A stretch of DNA of 64,000 nt from Pegoplata infirma (taxonomy: Eukaryota > Arthropoda > Insecta > Diptera > Anthomyiidae): assembly GCA_963921195.1 (NCBI GenBank), contig OY992540.1, positions 43,423,890 to 43,487,889 on the forward strand, in the 5' to 3' direction. The notes beneath the pieces are model-generated. The model worked only from the letters and a program-made list of their open reading frames with translations, was not told where the DNA came from and ran no database searches. The first letter of the stretch is position 1; every line of letters starts with the position of its first letter. Below are positions 45,681-57,220 of the stretch, in pieces. Both the position numbers and the translations under genes were made by a program.

Positions 45681-47728
45681 TAGGGTTGCCATTTGCATTT
45701 TGAGAAAAAGAGGACGTCAGCCTCAAAAAAGGAGGACATTTGACCCAAAAAAGAGGACAATTTTGTTTAATAAATTAATTAAAAAGGTCAACAACGCAAC
45801 ACATTATGGAAAAAAAACTATTTTTATTAAGAAAACAATTTTTTCCAATAAAAAAAATATATTTCCAATTATATTTCAATATTTTGGAATATCCATTCAA
45901 TTATATTTTGGAAATATCTATTTATAATTCAAAAATTTCCAGTAATATTTAAAAAAATTCTAAATATATGTAAGTCAAAAGTTGTCAACGTATGTATATA
46001 AGAGTTTTCTATTTGTATTTAAAAATTTTCTAAATGATTTTCAGAAAATTCCATTTGTTTTTAAAAAATTTCAGACATTTTAATGTTCAATAATTTTCAT
46101 TTTGATTTAATAATTATGTAAATGATTTTTTTTTTTAAAATTCATTTGTGTATCAAAATTTTCTGAAAAGCATATGAAAAATTTTGAAATACAAATGGAA
46201 ATTTTTGATATATATGTACTTATTTGGAATTTTCTGAAAAGCATTTAGAAAATTTTGAAATATAATTGAAAATTTTAAAATACAAATGGAAACTCTTGAA
46301 ATACAGTTGGGAATTTTTGATATAAAATTTTTGGAAATTCAGGGTGTGTGTGAAACGGTAGCAAAGTGCTGTGGTAAATAATATTTTTTCTATGGTGAAA
46401 AAATTTCACATTTCTGCTGTGTGAAATGATATATTTTTTGACAAAGTAAATTTTGACATTTCTTAATAAAAGTAAAAAAAGTATACAAATGAAAAATTCT
46501 CAGATTTTTACAGATTTTCTATAGGAAAATTTTCCCGGGATCTAAAACATTTATGTAATGAAATTGTTTGAGAATATGAAACATTTGTGATAGGAACACA
46601 ATTTTAGAATAGTTTTCAATACATATGTATGCATCTTTAATATTCATACATAAATTTCAGAAAAATTACAATAGTGAAATGGCCTCAGAATCTGATACAT
46701 ATTTATGTACATTCTTTAGGAAAAAAAATAGAATCTGAATTCTTCTTTTCTTACATTTGTTTTTTCCACAAAAAAGCCTCTGAAATATTATTGAAAGATT
46801 TCTCCCTTTCTAACAATAAAAAACATAAAAATTCGCTGATTCTGCGACACTTTTTCTGTAATATCCTTTTTTATAAAAAATCAAAATATATGAATATAAA
46901 AAAAGTTTTATTGTAGGCACATAAAAATAAAGATGAATCTTGAAGGGACGACAATTAATCCGTTTAATTTTGTCTGCATACACAAATCATTGGTGGCAAT
47001 TAAGATTGGTGGATGGAATATGCATGATTTTTCTCAAAAACTTTTCTTCGCCTCTTCTCCTTTATTAGCAACAAAACAATATTTGAAAAACTTTTATATT
47101 TTTTTAATTAAAAAGATTTTAAAAACTATTTTTTAACTATTTTCTTTCTTTGAATTGTTTATGTTTACTTTTTCTATATTTATGTTTTAAAATTTTTACA
47201 TTTCAAAAATTTCTTTTCTTTTGTCAAAATTTCTACTAGCCCAATGGGCTAGTGAAATTTTATTCACCTCAATAGTGTCAAAAATTTACCAACAAGCATA
47301 CTTTGCTACCGTTTCACACACGCCCTCAGAAGAAATTTGCTTAAAATCATTTAGAAAATTTTGAAATGGAAATTTTTCATACACAAATCTTTTTTTGGAG
47401 AGCAAACTTTAAGACACACAGAAGGTGATAATAAGTGACACCAACGTAGTTATTTTCGCACTACATAAAATGCTTTTTACTCGAAATATACGAATTTTTA
47501 AATGTTTTTTTTTTATATTTTTGTGTCTCAAAAAGTTAAAATTACTGCTGGTAAGCGAAAATACAGCGATGTCAATAATTCAAACGTTAAGAAGCAATAA
47601 AAAAAATTATGGGGGAAAGTAAAAAAGTAGGACAACCCCGGACACTGTCTAAAAAAGAAGTAGGACAGCCCCGGACGCCCTAAAAAAGAGGACGGTGTCC
47701 GGGGAAAAGAGGACGGATGGCAACCCTA
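45681..47728. mobile_element. hAT-like element with TAGGGTTGCCA ends and 8-bp duplication
   Basis: Left TAGGGTTGCCATTTGCATTT; right GGATGGCAACCCTA. The TIR is 12 bp, with AGAGGAC repeats just inside both ends. Flanked by GTCTGAGA at 45673-45680 and 47729-47736, an exact 8-bp duplication. The interior contains a decayed CAAATG/CAATTG-type array (45840-46330) and another TIR element (46340-47327). No intact transposase. It begins ~90 bp beyond the last polyadenylation signal of gene 1. Confidence 0.88.
46340..47327. mobile_element. TIR element with GTGTGTGAAACGGTAGCAAAG ends
   Basis: AGGGTGTGTGTGAAACGGTA with GCAAAGT at the left mirrors ACTTTGC and TACCGTTTCACACACGCCCT at the right. TIRs are about 27 bp with one mismatch. 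Nested in the hAT-like element. Flanks are GGAAATTC and CAGAAGAAATT, and no exact duplication is evident. Small AT-rich open frames inside are not recognisable as transposase. Confidence 0.75.
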
Positions 47729-47736
47729 GTCTGAGA

Positions 47737-48693
47737 TCAACATAAACGAAAAATGTCTCAGAATCTAAAAATTTTTCTATACAAAAATGTCTCAGAATAT
47801 GAGAATTTTTCTTTACAAAAAATTTCTCATCTGAAAATTTTTCTTTTTTTCATAAACCGACAGATGGATCGTATCAAAGTCGATCAAGGATTATTTATAT
47901 ACTCTTTGGTGTCCTAGACCGATATTTTTAGGTGTGGACGGTATAAAAATGCCTTCTTTCAGTAGGCCCCTAATTGACTCTTTGAAACAAAGAATTTATT
48001 TTTGGTTCTCATAGAAAAAATATTAGTCAATTTTTATAAAAATTAAACATTCCCGGTTAAAAATGTTTATATACATTCTTATAAACACATCTGATCTGAT
48101 ATGAAAGATCAGTTCTAATCCGAGATTTGAAAGATCAGTACTTATCCGAAAAAAGGATCGCGAAGATTAGATCAGTTTTAATCAGACGGATACAATTTCA
48201 TACGAAAAATGGGTTTATATAATTAGATATATATAATAAGATAAACCCATTTTTCGGATAAAATTGTATCCATCTGATTAAAATTGATCTAATCTTATCG
48301 ATCCATTTTATGGATCAGTACTGATCCTTCACATTTTTATTCCCCGAGTAAAAAAGAGTTATATATAGCCTTGACAAATTAGATCCCAAATATGGTGGAC
48401 ACAATTGTTTCAAATATTATCTTCGGTTATCCTACTAGATCTGAACAGATAGTCTTATATATAATATGATACGTAAAATGGGTATATCTGGTTTTATCAG
48501 TTTGATCCGGACTGATACAATATAAAATAAATTGAGACTATAAGACATAAATTTATATGGTTAGATATTGCTCTACATAAAGAACATATTTTTGTATATA
48601 ACATTACATAAAGTGCATATTATTATATATAATGTTATCAAACTTATATAACGTTATAAGGAGCATTATATGATCAGTTATAATAGTTTTAAA
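47737..48693. repeat. Satellite patch, DINE core fragment and AT-rich palindrome
   Basis: 47745-47850 has three or four decayed 35-bp-satellite units. 47865-47965 has GACAGATGGATCGTATC, GTCGATCAAGGATTA and a GGTGTGGACGGTATAAAA end, resembling a DINE-1-like core. 48150-48305 is a hairpin: GATTAGATCAGTTTTAATCA mirrors TGATTAAAATTGATCTAATC. The rest is AT-rich with GATC-containing repeats and holds no gene. Confidence 0.65.
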
Positions 48694-48696
48694 TTA

Positions 48697-51600
48697 CACT
48701 GTGCAACAAGAAAAATGAGCCTCAACGGCTTCAACGCCATATGAAAGTAGACCATCAAATGGACAAAATCACCAAAGGGTTTTGCAAAGTCAGTTCGGAT
48801 TTCTTTTTTATAGCCCACTGAAGTTTTTATATTTTTATCAAAGGCGTTTGGAAAACGTCAAAAATACTATAATAAAAACACATCTGAGCTTCAAAATATG
48901 ATTTGATGTCTTCAGTGAAATTTTATGGCGGTTATTTTCTAAGAAGATTTTAACCCTCTAACTGCCATTTTAAGGGGTCATTTCAGTCCTTTTTCAAAAA
49001 CTAAACACAGAAGTATAATAAAACGTCCATTTAGAGGGTTAAAATGTTCTACAAATATTTTCCTCATAAAATTTCACTAGGGGTTGTCAAATGGTCAAAG
49101 TTTGTGCGGCATGCGCAAAGTGCTTAAAAAGGGTCAAGTATAAATAATCAATGTTTGTTATTTTTTTTACCAAAGCAGTGTTAAAAAATATCGACAAAAA
49201 ACAGTGCAAATATACTTTTGCGCTAAAAATGATGTTCTGATGTGTTTTATACAATTTTATGATGATTCTTTTCTATGACCAAATTAACCCTCTAGCTCCT
49301 GTTTTAAAGGGTCATTTTTGTCCTTTTTTAAAAGAAATACAAAAAAGTCCATAAAAAAGGCAGTTAGAGGGTTAAAATGTTTTACAAATATTTTCTGCAT
49401 CAAATTTTACTAGGGCACGTCTAAGACAGAAAGTTCGCCCAGCATATAGAAAATGCTTAAAAATTTTAAGGTATTCAAATTTTTTTTTTTTATATTTTTT
49501 TTGGGCCGAAATATAAAAAAAAAAAAACAAGTAACAAAAATAAATTCGACTTTGTCGAATGTATTAATACCCTCCACGATGTAAAAAAGTTTATTTACAA
49601 AAAAAAACAGAAAAAAATCCGCGAAAAAAAAATTTTGATAAAAAAAAAAATCGACGATATGTTTTTTTTTTTTTTTTTAAATATGTTTGTTAGAGTGACT
49701 CAAAAAAAAAGTTCATGATGTACCCCCCTCAAAATTAACTTTGACATGATTTATGAAGATTCCCAAAATATTTGGGCTCTAGCGATAATCTCCCTTGAGC
49801 GAAACCGCGTCAAAAAATAGTCCAAAAATGGTATTTTTCATGAATAAAAAATTCAGTAAATTTTTTTTTGTCCAATGAATGGACAAGTATAATAGATATT
49901 TAGGAATTCTTTGATTCTGCATTAAAACATTTTAAAAATCTAACCACAGACTCGAGATAACGAGATGTTTATGTCAGTTTTTTGATGCTTTTCAATTCGA
50001 ATTTACTGAAAACTTAAATAACTTTGGTATTTTTTGTCCGATTTTCACTTCTAATACATTGTTAGAAAGGTGTTGACCACCGCTTGGGATTTTAGTCAAA
50101 AATTAACCCTTAACTGCACTGACTTACTTTTTTATAAAATTTATTTCAACATCATTAAAAAAACATTTTATAACCACAAAAAGCATATCTTTGTGCAGGA
50201 AACACGTTTAATTTATATATTTGGCCACAATTATTTTAACCCATGCATGATCAAAATATTTTGGCAAACATTTTTGAAAAAGTTTTTGCGGAAATTATTT
50301 AAAGCTAGTTGTAGTACTTTAAAAAAATAAAATAAATAAGGTTTTTGTTTATCTAGACGTGCTTATTAATATCAGATAATTATTACGGGTCACACATTCC
50401 CGGTCAAATTTTTTTTTCGGAATAGATAGCTATTTCTTCAATCTTGCGAAAAAAAAATTGTAAAAAATAGTTTGATTTTTGTTTTAAATCCAAAACTTGT
50501 TTGACTTTTTTTGTCAAATCGGGTCCTTTTTTTTTGACTCAAAAACAAGCTTAGGTGTTTTCCCCACCTAATTCTTTTTCGCCTCAAATATATTTTTGCT
50601 CCACCAACAAATTTCCGCTAAAACGGCATCACTCGACTTCTTCCCAAGATATCTGATATGGTGATCACGGCCAAAGTTTACCAATACCAAAACAAACTAA
50701 GCAGTTTGGTATTGCATTTGAGCGAAATCGGTTCAGCGGTTCAAAAGTTATGAACAAAATGTAAGAACACCTCGAAAATTGTGGTACATTCAACATAACC
50801 TAAAAACACAAAATGCTTTCATTCGGCTGCTGATTGACACATGTGAACAGAATTGATCACCAAATGGTATTTAAACAAGTACAAACATATTTTTTTACAA
50901 AAAAAATATTTTCGTCGATTTTTTTTTTACCAAAAAATTTTTTTTGTCGATTTTTTTTTTTAAATGTTTGTTTTGTTTTTTAGCAAATAAACTTTTTTAC
51001 ATTGTGGACGGTATCAATACATTCGACAAAGTCGAATTTAAATTTTTTACTTGTTTTTTTTTATTTCGGCCCAAAAAATTGAATACTTTAAAAAAATTGA
51101 ATACTTTAATACTTTTTAAGCATTTTCTATATGCTGGAAGAACTTTCTGTCTTAGACGTGCCCTAGTAAGATTTGATGCAGAAAATATTTGTAAAACATT
51201 TTAACCCTCTAACTGCCTTCTTTTTATAGACTTTTTTGTGTTTATTTTAAAAAAGGACAAAAATGACCCTTTAAAACGGGAGCTAAAGGGTTAATATGGT
51301 CAAAGAAAAGAATCATCATAAAATTTTATAAAACACATCAGAACATAATTTTTAGCTCAAAAGTATATTTGCACTGGTTTTTGTCGATATTTTTTAACAC
51401 TGCTTTGGAAAAAAAAATTAGCAAACATTGATTATTTATACTTGACCCTTTTTAAGCACTTTGCGCATGTCGCACAAACTTTGACCATTTGACCACCCCT
51501 AGTGAAATTTTATGAGGAAAATACTTGTAGAACATTTTAACCCTCTAAATGGACCTTTTATTAGACTTCTGTGTTTAGTTTTTGAAAACGGACTAAAATG

Positions 51601-51893
51601 ACCCCTTAAAATGGCAGTTAGAGGGTTAAAATGTTCTAAGAAAAGAACCGCCATAAAATTTCACTGAAGACATCAAATCATATTTTGAAGCTCAGATGTG
51701 TTCTTATTATAGTATTTTTAACGTTTTCCAAACGCCTTTGATAAAAAGATGAAAACTTTAGTGGGCTATAAAAAAGAAATCCGAACTGACTTTGCAAAAC
51801 CCTTTGGTGATTTTGTCCACTTGATGGTCTACTTTTATATGACGTTGAAGGCATTGAGGCTCAATGCGATGACCCAGAATTTGTTGCACAGTG
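48697..51893. mobile_element. 3.2-kb Harbinger-like foldback (FB7)
   Basis: Ends CACTGTGCAACAA and TTGTTGCACAGTG, flanked by TTA at 48694-48696 and 51894-51896. Arms of ~840 bp pair closely (AAATCACCAAAGGGTTTTGC with GCAAAACCCTTTGGTGATTT; TTGACCATTTGACCACCCC-type blocks on both sides). Within each arm are smaller palindromic CCCTCTAACTGCC...GGCAGTTAGAGGG cassettes. The centre (49535-51055) is a second inverted unit bounded by ATTCGACTTTGTCGAAT, related to the DINE-like copy at 3555. Terminal sequence matches the MITE at 26897 except at one base. Confidence 0.88.
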
Positions 51894-51896
51894 TTA

Positions 51897-52435
51897 TATT
51901 TAATCGTATCAGTTTTCTCCAACTGATATAATTATATAGACCCAATTCACGTATCACATTATATATAAGGTTATCCCGCTAGATCATAAAATATACCCAT
52001 AGATAATTATTAATGTAATTGTATCCGCCATATTTGGGATATAATTAGTCATGAACTTTTTTTCTTTTTTTACTAGGGTCGGGTTAATAAAATCATTCTT
52101 TTTAACAGCAAACTATTAAACTTATTGCATGTCGATTAACTCGTCAAGTTCATTATGACCGTATTCCACTGTAAATAATTACTTTATTAAATGCAACGAA
52201 ATGTATAGTTAAGGTTTGTAATTGTTAATTGCTGTGGTGGATTAATTACAATTGAATAACTTATGACCCTAAGGTTATGGAAGTGTCATAATTTATGACT
52301 CATAACTAGTGGAGGATAATAATTGCATAATAGGATAAGTAAGTACTTATTCATTGATTGATTTTTAATTGTTTGGTAATAATTAAAACAGTGTAACGAT
52401 ATTTTTGTAATTTGCTAATAAAATTTCAAGTGGAC
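51897..52435. other. AT-rich flank, no gene
   Basis: ATATAAT-rich sequence similar in style to 48340-48690. It could be the other side of the host repeat into which the foldback inserted. No coding or RNA feature is supported. Confidence 0.4.
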
Positions 52436-55400
52436 TCTGAGAATATTTCTAAAAGAATAAAATCTGAGAATTTTTCTATCTATCTGAGAGCTTTTCTATA
52501 CGAAAAATGTCTCAGAATCTGAAAATTTTTCTATACAAAAAATTTTTTAAAACATGAGAATTTTTCTATATCTGAGAATCTTAACATTTTTTTTTATATG
52601 AAAAATGGCTCAGAATGTGAGAATCTGAAAATTTTTCTATATGAAAAACTACTCAGGTTCTGAGAATTTTTCTATGTGCAAAGTGAATCAGATTCTGAGA
52701 ATTTATCTTTGTGAAAAATGTCTCAGAATTTTTCTATATGAAAAAGAAATCCGAATCTGAGAATTGTTCTACATGAAAAATGTCTCAGAATCTGAGAATT
52801 TTTCTATAAGAAAAATGTCTCAGAATCTGAGAATTTTTCTACATGCAAAATGTCTCAGAATCTGAGAAATTTTTTTATACCAAACAAGTAAGAAAATTGT
52901 AGTCGGTCAAGACCGACCATATGATACCCAACACATGTGTTTTCCGGAAAATGAGTCCCAAGTCCAAACATGGACCGATCAGATCTATATTTCGTTAGAT
53001 CCTTAATTAGTATAGAAAACATACACAAACAAAATTTGAGTGAAATTTGTTTATTTGTGTTGTTAATAGACCGATTTTACTGAATATCGGGCGAAATTTT
53101 TATATGGGTCTAAGTCCAAAAATGATCCAATTGTATTCAGAATTGATAGACCACCAAACCACACGTTTAAAACTTAAAAACAAAATTTTGATTAAATATA
53201 TGTCAATATCGGGAGGTTGGTTCGTAAAGGGACTACAAGAAGAACCGATCAGATTTCTTTAAAGTTTGAAATGATAATTTATGTGTACAAATTATGTTTA
53301 CCTGCCAAGTTTCGAAAGGATACCTATTATAGTACGGTTATTAGAGTAATTTGTGCCAAAATAAAGCGGACCATTGTATGGGGGCTAGGTCTAAACATGG
53401 GCCAATTTTTTCCAATTTCAATAGCCTTCGTTCAAATGAAGCTTAAGTTTCAAATTTCAGCCAAATGGATTGATAATTGCGACCTGTATCGTGCTCACAA
53501 CGTTTAGATGGACAAATGGACGGACAGACGAACGAACATCGCTAAATCGTCTCAGAAAGTGATTCTGAGTCGATCGGTATACTTGTAGGTGGGTCTAGGA
53601 CCAATATTTCGGATAGTTACAAACATCAGCACGAACTCATTATACCCTGTACCACAGAGTGGTGTAGGATATAAAAATGTCTCAGAATCTGAGAATTTTT
53701 TTTTACGAAAAATATCAATGAATCTGAAAACCTTCCTATAAAAAAGTGTCTCAGAATATGAAAATTTTTCTATACAACAAATGTCTTAAACCCTGAGAAT
53801 TTATCTATATTAAAAATATATGATATACAAATTTTTGAGAATTTTTATATACAAAAAAATGTCTCAGAACTTGAGAATTTTTGTATACAAAAAAATGTTT
53901 AAGAATTTAAGAATTTTTCTATACGAAAAATATCTCAGAATCAGAGAATTTTTCTATTAGAAAAAAGTTGTAAAACATGAGAATTTTTCGATACCTGAGA
54001 ATCTTAAAATTTTTCTATGTAAAGAATGTCTCAGAGTCTGAGAATCTGACAATTTTTTTATGTCTCAGAGTCTGAAAATTTTTTTATACGAAAAATGTCT
54101 CAGAATCTAAGAATTTTTCTATCTAAAAAATGACTCAGATTCTAAGAATTTTTCGGTATGAAAAATGACTCAGATTCTGAGAATTTTGCAAAGTGAGAAT
54201 TTTTATACGAAAAATATCTCAGAATCTAAGAATTTTTCTATACGAAAAATGTCTCAAATTCTGAGAATTTTTCTTTCAAAAAAATTACTTAGATTCTGAG
54301 AATTTTTCTATATGAAAAATGTCTCAGATTCTGAAGATTTTTGGATATGAAAAATGTCTAGTACTCTGAGAATTTTCTATATGAAAAATGTTTCAGATTC
54401 TGAGAATTTTTCTATTAAAAATGTGTCACGTTCTGAGAATTTTTCTCCATAAAAAATGTCTCACACTCTGAGAATTTTTCTATATGAAAAATGTCTCAGA
54501 TTCTAAGAATTTTTCTATATAAAAACTGTCTTAGGTTCTGAGAATTTTTCTATATAAAAAATGTCTCAGATTCTGAGAACTTTTCTGTATGAAAAATGTC
54601 TCAGATTCTGAGAATTTTTCTGTATGAAAAATATCTCAGATTATGAGACATTTTTCTATATGAAAAATGTCTCAGATTCTAAGAATTTTTCTATATGAAA
54701 AATATCCCAAATTCTGAGAATTTTTCTATATTTAAAATATCTCAGATTCTGATAATTTTTCTGTATGAAAAATATTTCAGGTTCTGAGAATTTTTCTATA
54801 TCAAAAATGTCTCAGATTCTGTGAATTTTTCTATATCAAAAAGTCTCACATTTTAAGAATTTTTAATATGAAAAATGTTTCAGATTCTGAGAATTTTTCT
54901 ATATCAAAAATGTCTCACTTTCTGAGAATTTTTCTATTTTAAAAAATGTCTCAGATTCTGAGAAGTGTTCTATATGAAAAATGTCTCACATTCTAAAAAT
55001 TTTTTCTATGACAAATGCCTCAGATTCGGAGAATTTTTCCATATCAAAAAAGTTTCACATTCTAAGAATTTTTCTATTAGAAAAATGTCTCAGATTCTGA
55101 AAACTTTTCTGTATGAAAAAAGTTTCAGATTCTGAGAATTTTTCTCCATGAAAAATGTCTCAGATTCTGAGAATTTTTCTATTTCAAAAATTTCTCACAT
55201 TCTGAAAATTTTTAGATACGGACAATGTCTCAGTTTCGGAGAATTTTTCTATATAAAAATGTCTCAGAATCTGAGAATTTTTCTATATGAAAAATGTATA
55301 AGAATCTGAGAATTTTTTATATGAAAAATGTCTCAGAATCTGAGAATTTTTCTATATGAAAAATGTCTCAAATTCTGAGAATTTTTCTCAATGAAAAATG

Positions 55401-55560
55401 TTTCAGAATCTGAAAATTATTCTTTATGAAAAATGTCCCATATTCTGAGAATTTTTCTATTAGAAAAATGTTTTAGAATCTGAAAATATTTCTATATAAA
55501 AAATGTTTCAGAATCTAAAAATTTTTTTTATACGAAAAATTTCTTGAAATCTAAGAATTC
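52436..55560 (+). repeat. 35-bp dyad satellite upstream of the odorant receptor
   Basis: Units CTCAGA-N-TCTGAG plus AATTTTTC-TATAT-GAAAAATGT repeat from 52436 to 52880 and from 53672 to 55560, interrupted by a DINE-like element. The unit is close to 35 bp and many copies are near-consensus, especially 54290-55400. It stops about 110 bp before the receptor start codon. Variant bases (GAAT, TATAT) differ from the array in gene 1 (GACT, TATAC). Confidence 0.92.
52885..53671 (+). mobile_element. DINE-1-like element, second subfamily, in the satellite
   Basis: Starts ACAAGTAAGAAAATTGTAGT with the dyad CGGTCAAGACCG. It contains GGACGGACAGACGAACGAAC, CATCGCTAAATCGTCTCAG and GATTCTGAGTCGATCGGTAT, and ends TATACCCTGTACCACAGAGTG with GTGTAGGATATAAAAATG. 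Block order matches the other DINE-like copies but sequence is distinct. A short open frame at 53047-53262 is incidental. Confidence 0.7.
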
Positions 55561-55671
55561 TCTATAATATTTCCCAATCTGCAACACTGTGTCTTTAGGA
55601 AAAATCCAAAAAAAAATCTATAAATTGCATAAACCGCTACAATTTTTCCTTAAATTTCTTTAATCATCACA
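55561..55671 (+). promoter_or_regulatory. Compact putative promoter of the odorant receptor
   Basis: Between the last satellite unit and the ATG are only 111 bp of non-repetitive DNA. TATAAAT at 55619-55625 is 47 bp before the ATG, a plausible TATA box giving a very short leader. The start context CATCACAATGA is acceptable. No experimental support; regulatory elements could equally lie within or beyond the satellite. Confidence 0.35.
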
Positions 55672-56414
55672 ATGACATTCGATACTTTACAACAATCGCG
55701 CTATATAATAAAAATATTGGCTGCTGTTGGTCTTTGGACAAATCTGGAATTAAGAATTTTTAACCGTAAAATGCCACAAATACCACCGATACTTTATAAA
55801 TTTCTCATACACACACCAATGACATTTACATTTACAACACTTATGTGGCTGGATGTTTTCTTTAGTACGGATTTAACACATGCAACGGATGTCCTGTACA
55901 TTGCCTTAACGGAAACTGCGTTGGTTATAAAAATTCTTAGCATTTGGTATCATGGTGCATTGGCTAAATCCATTTTTAACGAATGGCAAACGAAGGAAAT
56001 CTTTAAGCTGCAAACACTGCAGGAACATTTGATGTGGCAACGTTCGTTTAAAGTATTCGGTTGGGTAACATTTTGGTATACAACATGTAGCCTCAGTGTA
56101 CCCTCAATGGCGTCCATACGTGTCTTATTTGTACACACATACCAGTTGCCATTTCCCATGTGGACACCGTTTGATTGGCAAGATCCTTCATACTATTGGT
56201 ATGCTTACATTTATGAGATTATCGCTATGCCGCTGACGTGTTTAGCTAACTGTGCCTTGGATATGTTTCAATGTTATATGATGCAACATTTGGCAATGTG
56301 TTTTAAGGTAATTGCCTTGCGCTTAGAGAATTTGGGCATGAAGAAATTTGAAACAAATAAGAAGATTACCAAAAGATTAGTGGAAATAATTGAATTAGAT
56401 AAAAAAGTTAAAAG
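55672..56414 (+). CDS. Or94-like: Odorant receptor, Or94a/Or94b-like, exon 1
   Basis: Encodes residues 1-247 plus two bases of codon 248, ending at AAAAG|GTAAAG (phase 2). It starts MTFDTLQQSRY. Hydrophobic segments fit TM1 (about 41-64), TM2 (73-93), TM3 (127-146) and TM4 (178-205). YQLPFPMWTPFDWQ before TM4 and LALR/LRLENLG after it are typical of insect ORs, and the overall pattern resembles Drosophila Or94a/Or94b by recollection. Insect ORs form ligand-gated cation channels with Orco in olfactory neuron dendrites. The complete protein is 385 residues, normal for the family, with no stops or frameshifts. It is embedded in the satellite on both sides. Confidence 0.93.
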
Positions 56415-56435
56415 GTAAAGAAAAAAATTGAGATA

Positions 56436-57220
56436 AGGAAAAATTCTATGATTCTGAGTATTTTTTTTTTTTTAACAAAAAATTTCTCAGAATCTGAGAA
56501 TTTTTCTGCACAAAAAATTTCAGAGAATTATATAGTTTTTCTATACAAAAAATGTTCGAAAATCTATCCGAATTTATGAAAAATCTCTCAGCATCTAAGA
56601 ATTTTTCTGTATGAAAAATGCATCAGAATCTGAGAATATCTCTATACGAAAAATGTTTCATAATCTGAGAAGATTTCTATACGAAAAATGTTTCATAATC
56701 TGAGAATTTTTCTATGCGAAAAATGTCTCAGAATCTGAGAATTTGTCTTAGCGAAACAAGTCTCAGAATCTGAATATTTTTCTAAACGAAACATGTCTCA
56801 GAATCTGAAATTTTCAATTCTTAAAATGTCTCAGAATCTAAGAATTTTTCTGTACAAAAAATTTCACAGAATTATGTAATTTTTTTATACAAAAAAAAGT
56901 TTGAAAATCTATGAGAATTTATGGAAAATGTCTAAGCATCTAAGAATCTGAAAATTTCTTTATACGAAAAATGTCTCAGAATCTGAGAATTTTTCAATAC
57001 GAAAAATATCTCAGAATCTGAGATTTTTTCTATACGAAAAATTTCTCAGAATCTGAGAATTTTTTTATACATAAAATTTCTCAGAATCTGAGAATTTTTT
57101 GATAAGAAAAATTTCTCAGAATCTGAGAATTTTTCCACACAAAAATTTCTCAGAACCTGAAAATTTTTCTATACGAAACATATCTTAAAATTTGAGAATT
57201 TTTTTATATGAAAAATTCTC
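56436..57220 (+). repeat. 35-bp satellite in receptor intron 1, forward part
   Basis: Starts about 20 bp after the splice donor. Units run CTCAGAATCTGAGAATTTTT then TATAC/TATAT and GAAAAATGT. Orientation is the same as upstream of the gene, so the array is effectively continuous through exon 1. Confidence 0.9.

Noticed and set aside
53047..53507. Open frames in the DINE-like element upstream of the receptor
   Set aside because: Overlapping short frames in a known type of non-coding repeat; not an upstream receptor exon.
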